Below are positions 38,831 through 46,685 of a stretch of DNA of 64,000 nucleotides, piece by piece (positions within the stretch are counted from its first letter, which is position 1; each line of letters starts with the position of its first letter). Source of the DNA: Acidovorax sp. Leaf160 (GTDB lineage Bacteria > Pseudomonadota > Gammaproteobacteria > Burkholderiales > Burkholderiaceae_C). The translations under genes were made by a program, and so were the position numbers. A model generated the notes under the pieces. It was not told where the DNA came from. It worked only from the letters and a program-made list of their open reading frames with translations, and made no database searches. The DNA is taken from the NCBI RefSeq assembly GCF_001424265.1, contig NZ_LMOV01000001.1, positions 397,873 to 461,872 on the forward strand. Reading direction: 5' to 3'.

Positions 38831-39925
38831 TCAGCGGCGCAGGGCGTCGGCACTGTCGCGCACGAAGCTGCCGCGCTCGCGCCACAGGGTGCGCACCAGT
38901 CCCCGCTGCTTGAGCACCAGCGACCGTTCCTCCACCACCGCCGTGCCCAGCCGCAGCCGGCCGCGCACCTCGAAGTAGCTGGACGACACGGAATGCGTGG
39001 CCCCGGTCAGCTCGGCCTGGCTGCCGATCAGCCTGGCGGCGTCGGTCTCGGTCTTGAAGTAGTTGCCCTCGCGCGCCTGCACCAGCCGCTGCGCATCGGC
39101 CATGTCCAGCTTGTCGATGCTGGCCCACAGCACCACGGCGTCGGCCGTGTTCACGTTGACCCGGGTGGGCACGGGCAGCAGCGTGGCATAGGGCGCGAGT
39201 GCCGCGACGCTGGCCGCCGACAGGCCCCACCAGGTCAGTTGCGACACGGTCTGCGGCAGCAGCGGCGCCGCTGCGTTGCGGCTGGCACTGACCGCGCCAC
39301 CGGTCCCACCGGCACCGATCGCGCCGGTCGGCACGCCGGAGCCGGTGCCCGAGCCGATGCCGCCGCTGCGCTGCACCTGGGCCTGCGCCATGCCCTGGCT
39401 CAGCAGCGTCAGCTCCTGCATCGGCAGGCCCAGGTATTCGAAGAGCCGGGTGAACTGGCGCAGCGCCACCGGGTTGACCTGCCCGTTGCTGGCCAGGTTG
39501 CGCAGGTTCAGGCGTGACTGCAGATCGGTGATCTGCCCCGAGAGAAAGGCGTTGGCCGTGTCGGTGCTGGCATCTTCCACCTGGGCCACGCCCCGCTGCG
39601 CGGCCAGGAAGGTGGAGAGGCGCGCCTCTTCCAGCGGCACCGCCCAGGGCTCCGTCAGGTTGTCGGTGCCGTCGCCGTTGCGTGCCAGCGAATCCTCCCG
39701 CAGGATCAGCCGCGACCAGTCCAGCGCGCCCACCAGAATCCAGGCGGACTGCACGCGCGCGCGCTCGGCGGTCTCCACTTCCACCGACCGCCACTGCTGC
39801 CACATCGCGGCGGAGGCGAACGCGGCCACCAGCGTCACCGTCAGCATGGCTGCCAGGAGCGCGGCGCCCCGCTGGGCAGCGCTGCGGCAGGGGGCTGCCG
39901 TCTGCAAGGTGCGGCGCCCGCTCAT
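38831..39925 (-). CDS. gspK: Type II secretion minor pseudopilin GspK
   Basis: 364 residues. GspK caps the pseudopilus tip with GspI and GspJ. The prepilin peptidase site is QRG-AALLAAM; as is usual in GspK, the conserved Glu at position 5 of the mature protein is missing. The hydrophobic helix LLAAMLTVTLVAAFASAAMW follows. The large globular domain has the GspK features LDWSRLILRED, DLQSRLNLRNLASNG, RVNVNTADAVVL and SSYFEVRGRLRLG. A Gly/Thr/Ser-rich insert occupies ~185-215. The ATG overlaps the gspJ stop as ATGA. Confidence 0.93.
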   Translation of the reverse strand: MSGRRTLQTAAPCRSAAQRGAALLAAMLTVTLVAAFASAAMWQQWRSVEVETAERARVQSAWILVGALDWSRLILREDSLARNGDGTDNLTEPWAVPLEEARLSTFLAAQRGVAQVEDASTDTANAFLSGQITDLQSRLNLRNLASNGQVNPVALRQFTRLFEYLGLPMQELTLLSQGMAQAQVQRSGGIGSGTGSGVPTGAIGAGGTGGAVSASRNAAAPLLPQTVSQLTWWGLSAASVAALAPYATLLPVPTRVNVNTADAVVLWASIDKLDMADAQRLVQAREGNYFKTETDAARLIGSQAELTGATHSVSSSYFEVRGRLRLGTAVVEERSLVLKQRGLVRTLWRERGSFVRDSADALRR

Positions 39926-40617
39926 GACTTGTTGCCCCCTTGCAGCGGGTTGACCCAGTCGATCGTCATCTCGCCGGCCAGTGGGCCGCCCGCAGGCAGC
40001 AGCAACTGCAGGCGAATGCCGTCGGGAATGCTGGCCGCCTCGGGCGACAGACCGCCCGGCGTCTGCGGCGATGCCGAGGTGCCGGTACTGGACTGCGCGT
40101 TCGACCACGCGCCGCCCCGGTAATAGAACACCTGCCATTGCTGGACGGGCATCAGCACGGTTTCCGCGCGGCGCTCGGCCTCGCCCGGCGTGCGGGCCCA
40201 CTGCGCCGCGCGCTGCCAGGCGTCCTCCCACTCGCCATGCGTGCGCAGCGGCGGCGACTGCCAGCGCAGCCACTGCGTCTGGCCATCCACCGCCCGGGAC
40301 GCCCAGGCCACCACCAGCGCGCCCTCGTCGGGCAGCCGCGTGCCATGCCGCGTCAGCCGGAGCACCTGGCCGTCCCAGGCCAGGGGCTCCGTGCCCTCGA
40401 TGGCCTGCAGCGCATCCAGGTCGGCCTTCCACTGCGCCAGTACCGTCTCCATGACCAGCAGGCCATCGGTGCGCTGGCGCGTCTGCTCCTGCGACCGCAC
40501 CATCCCATCCAGCCCGCGCCAGCTCATGATGGCGATCAGCGCCATGACCGCGATGGCGACCATCAGCTCGATCAGGGTGAAGCCATGTGCGCTACGGCGA
40601 TCAGCAAGCAGCCTCAA
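39922..40617 (-). CDS. gspJ: Type II secretion minor pseudopilin GspJ
   Basis: 231 residues from a proposed TTG start. The class III signal is cleaved in SAHG-FTLIELMVAIAVMAL, giving a 12-residue leader. The GspJ domain shows SWRGLDGMVRSQEQT, TEPLAWDGQVLRLTRHG, WLRWQSPPLRTHG and WQVFYYRGGAWSN. TTG at 40617 is preferred because GGGGAG lies seven bases before it. An ATG at 40662 would give a 27-residue leader but has no ribosome site. The upstream spacer to gspI is largely the interspersed repeat at 40682-40815, so this is the only long internal gap in the gspG-to-gspJ part of the operon. Confidence 0.88.
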   Translation of the reverse strand: MRLLADRRSAHGFTLIELMVAIAVMALIAIMSWRGLDGMVRSQEQTRQRTDGLLVMETVLAQWKADLDALQAIEGTEPLAWDGQVLRLTRHGTRLPDEGALVVAWASRAVDGQTQWLRWQSPPLRTHGEWEDAWQRAAQWARTPGEAERRAETVLMPVQQWQVFYYRGGAWSNAQSSTGTSASPQTPGGLSPEAASIPDGIRLQLLLPAGGPLAGEMTIDWVNPLQGGNKS

Positions 40618-40681
40618 TTGCCCGCTCCCCGTTGGTCGGCAGCGTCCACATGCCCCGAGCATCGCGCGGCGCTGAACTGAC

Positions 40682-40815
40682 CGAAGGCCGCGGAGCAGGC
40701 CAAGCCAGCAGACGGCGGGGAGCTGGCTTGGCCAGGCCACTGCCGGCGCCCCTCTGCCCGACGTGCGCAGAACGTCGAGAGCGGGGGGAAGCGGCGGAGC
40801 CGCTCAGGGGGGAGG
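40682..40815 (-). repeat. Long structured interspersed repeat, copy 1 (gspI-gspJ spacer)
   Basis: About 134 bases matching 60178-60312 and, reversed, 51570-51780. Shared blocks on the plus strand are CGCGGAGCAGGCCA, GCCAGCAG, GGCCAGGCC-like, CTGCCCGACGTGC and GAGAGCGG, ending AAGCGGC-loop-GCCGCTC plus a G-run. The terminal hairpin keeps its stem while the loop varies between copies (ggag here, other bases elsewhere). It begins five bases after the gspI stop and, read with gspI-to-gspJ transcription, starts with the C-run/hairpin end. Confidence 0.85.
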
Positions 40816-40819
40816 GCCA

Positions 40820-41227
40820 TCAATACCTCCCCACGATGGTCGAAACCCGCAGCACGGAGTTGCCACCTTCCGACACCTGCGCATCGACGCGGCGGAACTG
40901 CGGGTTGGGCAGCGGCAGCACCGACACCAGCACGTCGTAGCGCCGCCCCGCCTGCTCGCACGTGAGCTGGGAATCGCCGATCGAGGGAATCTGGCTGGAA
41001 AGCCGCACCTTCACCAGCTCGTTTTCGGCGCACACATGCGCCAGCAGCACATCGGTCTGGCGTGCCGCGTTCCGCGTCAGGGCGGACGTGGCCTGCAGCC
41101 CCGCCAGCAGGGCGATGGCGACGATGGCCAAGGCCACCATCACCTCGACCAGCGTGAAGCCTCGCTGCTGGCCGGCGCAGCGGCGGGGGCGGGGGTGGCG
41201 GCGGATGCGGGCGTGTGCGCGCGTCAT
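40820..41227 (-). CDS. gspI: Type II secretion minor pseudopilin GspI
   Basis: 135 residues. Leader of ~23 basic residues, then cleavage in QQRG-FTLVEVMVALAIVAIAL; the Glu at mature position 5 is present. The globular part includes AHVCAENELVKVRLSSQIPS and a cysteine pair typical of GspI. GspI nucleates the tip complex with GspJ and GspK. The ATG overlaps the gspH stop as ATGA. The repeat at 40682-40815 begins just behind its stop codon. Confidence 0.93.
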   Translation of the reverse strand: MTRAHARIRRHPRPRRCAGQQRGFTLVEVMVALAIVAIALLAGLQATSALTRNAARQTDVLLAHVCAENELVKVRLSSQIPSIGDSQLTCEQAGRRYDVLVSVLPLPNPQFRRVDAQVSEGGNSVLRVSTIVGRY

Positions 41228-41658
41228 TGCAGGCCCTGCGCCGCAAAAGGCCGCAGCCCGTCGGTGGCCACCCGCACCGCGCGCTGCGGATACGCGCTGC
41301 TGACGATCACCACCTGCTGCGCGCCGATCAGCGGCTCCGGCCCCAGCCAAAGCACGGCCGGCCCGCGCACGCCGGTGGCGGCGTCCAGCCACTGCGTGGG
41401 CAACTGCGCGCCCTGCGGCAGCCCGTCGAAGCGGAACCCCTGCGGCCCACCCTGCCAGCGCACGGCCACGCCCGAGGTGCGCGACTGCACCCGCGCCGAT
41501 TCCAGCAGCGCCGCCAGGCGCTCGCCCTCGCGCTGCAGCTGCGTGTCGCCGCTGTCGCGCAGCGCGAACCCCACGCCGACGGTGGCCAGGGCGATGATGG
41601 AGATCACGACCAGCAGCTCCAGCAAGGTGAAGCCGCGTGAAGGGGGACGAGAGGTCAA
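41224..41658 (-). CDS. gspH: Type II secretion minor pseudopilin GspH
   Basis: 144 residues. A very short leader (MTSRPPSRG) is cleaved before FTLLELLVVISIIALATVG. The beta-rich C-terminal domain shows ERLAALLESARVQSRTSGVAV, as in GspH/FimT proteins. It lies 37 bases after gspG and overlaps gspI by four bases. GspH is thought to connect the tip complex to the GspG filament. Confidence 0.93.
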   Translation of the reverse strand: MTSRPPSRGFTLLELLVVISIIALATVGVGFALRDSGDTQLQREGERLAALLESARVQSRTSGVAVRWQGGPQGFRFDGLPQGAQLPTQWLDAATGVRGPAVLWLGPEPLIGAQQVVIVSSAYPQRAVRVATDGLRPFAAQGLQ

Positions 41659-41695
41659 GGCTCACACCCGGGGTGGAGGACCCCAGGCCACAGGA

Positions 41696-42202
41696 TCACT
41701 GCCAGCTGCCGATATCGGCATCCTTGCCTTCGCCGCCCGATTGGCCATCGGCGCCGAACGACATCACGTCGACCTCGCCCTTGATGCCCGGGCTGAGGTA
41801 CTGGTAGGGCCGGCCCCAGGGGTCGTTGGGCAGCTTTTCCAGGTAAGGGCGCCAGTTGCCGGGCACCGGGCCGGTGGAGGGCTTGGCGATCAGCGCCTGC
41901 AGGCCCTGCTCGGCCGTGGGGTAGCGCTGGTTGTCCAGGCGGTAGAGCTTCAATGCCTGCACGATGTTGGTGATGTCGGTGCGGGCGGCGGTGCTGCGGG
42001 CGTCATCGGCGCGGTCGAGCACGTTGGGCACGATCAGCGCGGCCAGCACGCCGATGATGACCAGCACCACCATGAGCTCGATCAGGGTGAAGCCGGCTGC
42101 CACGCGGCGGCGGATGCGCTGGCCGAGCCGCCGCTGTCCGGTCGCGGCGGGCCCGCCAGGGGTGGCGGGGCCGGGCCGGGAAGCGGTGGCGATGGGCTGC
42201 AT
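41696..42202 (-). CDS. gspG: Type II secretion major pseudopilin GspG
   Basis: 168 residues with the proposed ATG at 42202; an in-frame ATG at 42241 is possible but would leave only 23 bases to the divergent gspC. The cleavage site AAG-FTLIELMVVLVIIGVLAAL and the following VPNVLDRADDARSTAARTDI are diagnostic. Next come the calcium-loop region RYPTAEQGLQALI, WRPYLEKLPNDPWGRPYQYL and a C-terminal D-rich end. The leader of ~37 residues is longer than usual, so the true start may lie further in. It is the first gene of the operon, consistent with its need for high expression. Confidence 0.92.
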   Translation of the reverse strand: MQPIATASRPGPATPGGPAATGQRRLGQRIRRRVAAGFTLIELMVVLVIIGVLAALIVPNVLDRADDARSTAARTDITNIVQALKLYRLDNQRYPTAEQGLQALIAKPSTGPVPGNWRPYLEKLPNDPWGRPYQYLSPGIKGEVDVMSFGADGQSGGEGKDADIGSWQ

Positions 42203-42264
42203 GGTGTCGATCAAACGCGTATGGGGGCTCGGATGGGACATATCCGGTCAATCATAATCCTGCG

Positions 42265-42705
42265 ATGGTGACAAACACATACAGCCCCTGGGGCGTGCGG
42301 CTGGGCACGATGGCGCTCTGGGCTCTGGCGGGCGCAAGCACGGTGTACTGGGGCTTGAAGCTGTCCGCCCAGGCGCCGTCCCTGCCCGTCGCGGTGGCCG
42401 CGCCCGAGCCGGTGGCGCCGGACGCGCTGGCGCTGGCCCGCTTGCTGGGCGCAGGGCCGCCCACCCCGGTGGCGGCGCCGGCCGCAGCCAGCCGCTTCGC
42501 GCTGGTGGGCGTACTGGCCGGCACGTCCAGCGGCGGCGGTGCCGCGCTGATCGCCATCGATGGCAAGCCCGCGAGGCCGTACCGCGTCGGGGCCGAACTG
42601 GAGCCCGGGCTGGTGCTGCAGTCGCTGGGCCGCAACCAGGCGCGTCTGGGGCCGTCGATGGGCGGAGACACCAGCGTGGCGCTGGACATGCCGCTCCGGA
42701 AATAG
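42265..42705 (+). CDS. gspC: Type II secretion protein GspC, short form without PDZ domain
   Basis: 146 residues, divergent from gspG. GspC links the inner platform to the secretin and helps choose substrates. One TM segment (MALWALAGASTVYWGLKL) is followed by a Pro/Ala-rich linker and the homology region: SRFALVGVLAGTSSGGGAAL, then GKPARPYRVGAELEPGLVLQ. The C-terminal PDZ or coiled-coil domain of enterobacterial and Pseudomonas GspC is absent, as is common in Burkholderiales. The ATG is close to a CATAAT sequence at 42253 that could be part of its promoter. Confidence 0.9.
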   Translation: MVTNTYSPWGVRLGTMALWALAGASTVYWGLKLSAQAPSLPVAVAAPEPVAPDALALARLLGAGPPTPVAAPAAASRFALVGVLAGTSSGGGAALIAIDGKPARPYRVGAELEPGLVLQSLGRNQARLGPSMGGDTSVALDMPLRK

Positions 42706-42734
42706 CCACCCACGCCGGCCCCCTGGCCCGGGCT

Positions 42735-43340
42735 TCAGCCCAGCGGCACCGTGGCCCAGCCGCCGAATGCGGGGGCGGCGTCCGTCCATTCCTCCGACCG
42801 GGGCAGCCGCCCCCCATGCCGCTGCAGCCAAAGCACGCACCGCACCACGCCAGCGTGGGTGATCCAGAGCACGTCCGCACCCGGTGCCCGGGCGGCGGCC
42901 CGCCGGGCGTCGGCCAGCGCATCGGCCACGCGCAGCAGCATGGCCGACAGGCGCTCTCCGCCGCCGGGGGCGTGATCGGCGAAGGCATCGGTCCAGGCGT
43001 CGATGTCGGCGCGGGCGATGTCGTTCCAGCCGCGGGCCTCCCAGAGGCCAAAGTGCAGCTCGGTCAGGCGGTCATCTGCATCCAGGGTCATATCGGGCCG
43101 CAGCGCTTTGAGCTCCAGCGCGAGCTGCTCACATCTTTGGAGCGGTGAATGCCGGCACGCCACCAGCCGCCGAGGCAGGGCGGCCTGCAGCGTGGCCGCT
43201 GCCTGCGCGGTGGCGTGCGCATCGGCCGGGACGTCGTGGCGGCCATAGCAGATGCCCGGCCCGATCAGCGGTTGCGCATGGCGGGCCAGCCAGAGCCGGG
43301 GGCCGGGGGGCGGCGGGAGCGAGGGCGGGGGCGCAGTCAC
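42735..43340 (-). CDS. cobC: Histidine phosphatase, probable alpha-ribazole phosphatase CobC
   Basis: 201 residues from a GTG overlapping the cobS stop as GTGA, which fixes the start. The phosphoglycerate-mutase-like fold is shown by LARHAQPL (catalytic His), CRHSPLQRCEQLA, LTELHFGLWEARGWNDI and the second histidine in LWITHAGVVRCV. Coupling to cobS makes alpha-ribazole-5'-phosphate phosphatase, a late step of cobalamin nucleotide-loop assembly, the most likely role. The sequence alone would fit other small histidine phosphatases. Confidence 0.88.
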   Translation of the reverse strand: MTAPPPSLPPPPGPRLWLARHAQPLIGPGICYGRHDVPADAHATAQAAATLQAALPRRLVACRHSPLQRCEQLALELKALRPDMTLDADDRLTELHFGLWEARGWNDIARADIDAWTDAFADHAPGGGERLSAMLLRVADALADARRAAARAPGADVLWITHAGVVRCVLWLQRHGGRLPRSEEWTDAAPAFGGWATVPLG

Positions 43341-44194
43341 AGCGCGCGGGGTGCCAGCGCGATGGCGGCGCCCAGGTAGAAGGCGATCTCGCACACCTGC
43401 TGGGTGGCGCCCAGGCAATCGCCGGTGAAGCCCTGCAGCCGGCGCGCAAACCAGCGGCCCATGGCGGCGGCGGCCACGGCGCTGGCGGCCAGGCATGCTG
43501 CGAGAGTGAGAGCGCCCAGCGCCCATGCCACCAGCGCCAGCGGCAAGGCGCACCAGGCAGCTGCGGCCCCCAAGGCCGGCAGGGCGATCCGGTCGGCCAG
43601 CGGCTTGCTCTTGGAGGTGGCGGTGTCGCCCACATGCGGCAGGCAGCGGATCAGCAGCAGCGGCCAGCCGCGCGAGACGACGTGACCCGTCCAGAGCAGC
43701 AGCAGCGTGGGCGCCAGCCCGTGGCGGCCGAGCAGCGCCAGCAGCGCCACCTTGGCCAGCAGCGCCAGCACCAGCGCCATGGCGCCGAAAGCGCCAACCC
43801 GCGAGTCCTTCATGATCTCCAGCGCCCGCTCGCGTTGCGCGCTGCCGCCCAGGCCGTCGGCCACGTCGGCCAGGCCGTCTTCATGGAAGCCGCCCGTGGC
43901 GACCACGGTGGCGACGGTGCAGCCCACCGCGGCCACCAGCCACACGAGCGGCGTTCCGGCGTGGGCTGGCGCCAGCCCGCCGCCCAGCGCGGCGTGCAGC
44001 AGCCCGTACACGGCCACGGCCACACCGCCGACCAGCCAGCCGACGCCCGGAAAGTGTGCGGCGCTGGCCCGCAGCATGGCGGGGCTGTAGCCCACCCAGT
44101 CCGCCAGCCTGCCGGTCACTGGCAGCCGGGTGAAGAACTGCACCGCCAGCAGGTAGTGGCGCAACGCCTGCGGCAGGCGGAGCAGGGGTTTCAT
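43337..44194 (-). CDS. cobS: Adenosylcobinamide-GDP ribazoletransferase CobS
   Basis: 285 residues, a polytopic membrane enzyme that joins alpha-ribazole to adenosylcobinamide-GDP in the last steps of cobalamin synthesis. Signatures are AVQFFTRLPV near the start, the acidic motif GGFHEDGLADVADGLGG with KDSRVGAFG, and LQGFTGDCLGATQQ near the end. Several hydrophobic segments are evident. No other cob genes are in the window. It begins six bases from an interspersed repeat that forms the whole gap to ilvA upstream. Confidence 0.95.
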   Translation of the reverse strand: MKPLLRLPQALRHYLLAVQFFTRLPVTGRLADWVGYSPAMLRASAAHFPGVGWLVGGVAVAVYGLLHAALGGGLAPAHAGTPLVWLVAAVGCTVATVVATGGFHEDGLADVADGLGGSAQRERALEIMKDSRVGAFGAMALVLALLAKVALLALLGRHGLAPTLLLLWTGHVVSRGWPLLLIRCLPHVGDTATSKSKPLADRIALPALGAAAAWCALPLALVAWALGALTLAACLAASAVAAAAMGRWFARRLQGFTGDCLGATQQVCEIAFYLGAAIALAPRAL

Positions 44195-44200
44195 GGGTTT

Positions 44201-44255
44201 GCTATGAAAATAATAGCTATTAACGCTTATGAATAAAGCGCTGCAGGCCTATTTG
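44201..44255 (-). repeat. AT-palindrome interspersed repeat, copy 2 (ilvA-cobS junction)
   Basis: A full 55-base copy: on the minus strand it starts CAAATAGGCC, contains AGCGCTTTATTCATAAGCG and ends GCTATTATTTTCATAGC. The ilvA stop codon TAG and its last lysine codon lie inside the first bases of the element (44249-44254), and cobS starts six bases beyond its other end. The element therefore forms the whole ilvA-cobS intergenic region. Confidence 0.85.
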
Positions 44256-45808
44256 GCTTGAAGAAACAGCTGGTAGGCCGGGTTGGCCGTCTCTTCGACC
44301 CAGGGGTAGTCGAGCGCCTGCAGGAAAGCATCGAACGCGGCCTTGTCCTCGGGCGGCACCTGCATGCCGACGAGGATGCGGCCGTAGTCGGCACCCTGGT
44401 TGCGGTAGTGGAACAGGCTGATGTTCCAGGTGGGCTGCATCAGGCTCAGGAACTTGAGCAGCGCGCCGGGCCGTTCGGGGAACGTGAAGCGCATCAGGCG
44501 CTCGTCCTGCGCCAGGGCCGAATGGCCGCCCACCAGGTGGCGCAAGTGTTCCTTGGCCAGCTCGTCGTGGGTCAGGTCCAGCGCCCGGAAGCCGTGCTGC
44601 TCGAAGGTGCCGGCGATCTGCGTGGATTCGCCCCGGCCCAGCGTGGTCAGGCCCACGAACACGTGGGCGCGGTCGGCGTCGCTGATGCGGTAGATGAATT
44701 CGGTCACGTTGCGCGGGCCGCCGGGCAGGGCGCCGACGACTTCGCAAAAGCGGCGGAAGCTGCCCCGCGCCTCGGGAATGGTCACGGCGAACAGGGCTTC
44801 GCGCTCCTCGCCCACCTCGGCCCGCTCGGCGACGAAGCGCAGGCGGTCGAAATTCATGTTGGCGCCGCAGAGGATGGCGGCATACGTCTCGCCCGAGGTG
44901 CCGCGCTCTGCCACGTACTGCTTGATGGCGGCCACGGCCAGCGCGCCGGCCGGCTCCACGATGCTGCGCGTGTCCACGAAGATGTCCTTGATCGCGGCGC
45001 AGACGGCGTCGGTGTCGACGGTGATGAATTCGTCCACCAGGCCGCTCGCGACGCGGAAGGTTTCCTCCCCCACCAGCTTGACGGCCGTGCCGTCGGAAAA
45101 GAGGCCCACGTCGGGCAGCGTCACCCGCTGGTGGGCGCGCACCGACTGGGCCATGGCGTCGGAATCGTTCATCTGCACGCCGATCACGCGGATGTCGGGC
45201 CGCACCGCCTTGATGTAGTTGGCCACGCCGCTCACCAGCCCGCCGCCGCCGATGGCGACGAAGACGGCGTCGAGCCGGCTGCTGCCCAGGCTCTGCAGCT
45301 GCCGCAGGATCTCCATGGCGATGGTACCCTGGCCTGCGATGACGTCGGGGTCGTCGAAGGGGTGCACGAAGGTCAGCCCCTGCTCCTGCTGCAGCCGCAC
45401 GGCATGGCCGTAGGCGTCCGAATAGCTGTCGCCATGCAGCACCACGTCGCCGCCAAGCGTGCGGACGGCATCGATCTTCAGCTGGGGCGTGGTGGTGGGC
45501 ATGACGACCACGGCCCGGGCGCCCAGCTTGCGCGCGCTCATCGCGACACCCTGGGCATGGTTGCCGGCGGACGCGCAGATGACGCCCTTTTGCAGCTGTT
45601 CGGCCGTCAGGTGCGCCATCTTGTTGTAGGCACCGCGCAGCTTGAAGCTGAACACCGGCTGCTGGTCTTCGCGCTTGAGCAACACCTGGTTGCCGAGCCG
45701 CTGGCTCAGGGCGCGGGCCGGCTGCAGATCGGACTCGACGGCCACGTCGTAGACGCGGGCAGTGAGGATCTTCTTCAGGTAATCGAAGGGGGTGAGAGGC
45801 TGGGTCAT
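44249..45808 (-). CDS. ilvA: Threonine ammonia-lyase (threonine deaminase), biosynthetic
   Basis: 519 residues, the long biosynthetic type. It converts threonine to 2-oxobutanoate, the first step of isoleucine synthesis. The PLP lysine is K56 in PVFSFKLRGAYNKM; the phosphate-binding glycine loop is AIGGGGLVSGV, and GEETFRVASGLVDEFI is also typical. The C-terminal ~190 residues hold two ACT-like regulatory domains (EAREALFAVTIPEARGSF-like start; MRFTFPERPGALLKFL) for isoleucine feedback. I chose the ATG at 45808 (MTQPLTPFDYL). Its stop codon is supplied by an interspersed repeat. A strong terminator about 95 bases upstream may control it. Confidence 0.95.
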   Translation of the reverse strand: MTQPLTPFDYLKKILTARVYDVAVESDLQPARALSQRLGNQVLLKREDQQPVFSFKLRGAYNKMAHLTAEQLQKGVICASAGNHAQGVAMSARKLGARAVVVMPTTTPQLKIDAVRTLGGDVVLHGDSYSDAYGHAVRLQQEQGLTFVHPFDDPDVIAGQGTIAMEILRQLQSLGSSRLDAVFVAIGGGGLVSGVANYIKAVRPDIRVIGVQMNDSDAMAQSVRAHQRVTLPDVGLFSDGTAVKLVGEETFRVASGLVDEFITVDTDAVCAAIKDIFVDTRSIVEPAGALAVAAIKQYVAERGTSGETYAAILCGANMNFDRLRFVAERAEVGEEREALFAVTIPEARGSFRRFCEVVGALPGGPRNVTEFIYRISDADRAHVFVGLTTLGRGESTQIAGTFEQHGFRALDLTHDELAKEHLRHLVGGHSALAQDERLMRFTFPERPGALLKFLSLMQPTWNISLFHYRNQGADYGRILVGMQVPPEDKAAFDAFLQALDYPWVEETANPAYQLFLQAK

Positions 45809-45901
45809 GGGCAAGGCGTCAGGAAGAGCCCGCCGCGGCAAGCGGCGGGGCCGTCATCATAGGCGCTTGCCTTCAGCGCCCGGACGGGGCGCCGACCGGG
45901 C

Positions 45902-45937
45902 AAAAAAAACGGCCCCGAACCGTGAGGTCCAGGGCCG
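45902..45937 (-). terminator. Strong intrinsic terminator in the ilvA leader (possible attenuator)
   Basis: Read on the minus strand, the stem CGGCCCTGGACC pairs with GGTTCGGGGCCG across a TCAC loop, about twelve near-continuous pairs, and eight T residues follow at once. It lies ~95 bases upstream of the ilvA start codon in the same direction. The next gene upstream (osmC) is on the other strand, so no finished gene needs this terminator. It should act on transcripts starting in 45938-46097, that is, on the ilvA leader itself. Confidence 0.85.
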
Positions 45938-46097
45938 AATCCATCCTTTGAGGAGATGGAGGAGACAATAGGTGCACTGATCAAATGAAGCAGCGCATGG
46001 GTCAAGTGTAGCGCAACGGATGCTGCGATGCAGCAAAATTGCATGACCGGCGGTCGGGCAGTCTGTACCGCCGATCCAACTTTGGGGAAAAAACAAC

Positions 46098-46547
46098 ATG
46101 GAATGCACCGTCAGCTGGACTGGAACCAGCGGAACCCGCTCTGGCATGGGCTTCATCGCGGAAACCGGCAGCGGCCACGTTCTGGCCATGGATGGCGCGC
46201 CCGACGCCGCCAACCCCGCCAACGGCGGCCAGAACCTGGCGCCGCGCCCGATGGAAACCGTGCTGGCGGGCACCGGAGGCTGCACCGCCTACGACGTGGT
46301 GCTGATCCTCAAGCGCGGCCGGCACGACGTGCGGGGCTGCAGCGTGAAGCTGACCTCCGAGCGCGCGCAAGTCGATCCCAAGGTGTTCACCAAGATCCAC
46401 ATGCAGTTCACGGTGACCGGGCGAGGCATTCCGGCGGCGGCCGTGGAGCGTGCCATCGCGATGAGCCACGACAAATACTGCTCGGCCAGCATCATGCTGG
46501 GCAAGACGGCCGAGATCACGACCGGTTTCGACATCGTCGAGGGTTGA
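46098..46547 (+). CDS. OsmC family protein
   Basis: 149 residues. The OsmC/Ohr fold carries two reactive cysteines: C62 in GTGGCTAYDVV and C128 in DKYCSASIML. Both are typical of the YhfA-like branch, which reduces peroxides or acts on thiols. The N-terminal beta strands, CTVSWTGTSGTRSGMGFIAE, are characteristic. It stands alone, divergent from the ilvA leader; GGGGAAAA lies close to the ATG as a possible ribosome site. Exact substrate unknown. Confidence 0.92.
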   Translation: MECTVSWTGTSGTRSGMGFIAETGSGHVLAMDGAPDAANPANGGQNLAPRPMETVLAGTGGCTAYDVVLILKRGRHDVRGCSVKLTSERAQVDPKVFTKIHMQFTVTGRGIPAAAVERAIAMSHDKYCSASIMLGKTAEITTGFDIVEG

Positions 46548-46685
46548 TGGCGCAGGCCCCGGGGCGCAGGGGCCGCAGCGCATGGCGTTGCAAGCGGCTC
46601 CGGTCCAGCCGGTGATGCGCCAGGGCGGGCCAGGCCCTTTCAAGCAGCGCGCCTCAGGGAGTCTCCTGGAGCCGCAGAAGGCCTT

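Noticed and set aside
45805-46044. 79-codon minus-strand frame ending with an ATGA overlap at the ilvA start
   Set aside because: It runs through the strong terminator hairpin and reads the T-run as Phe-Phe-Leu. Its C-terminal half is not protein-like, so I do not call it a gene; only its beginning is mentioned as a possible leader peptide.
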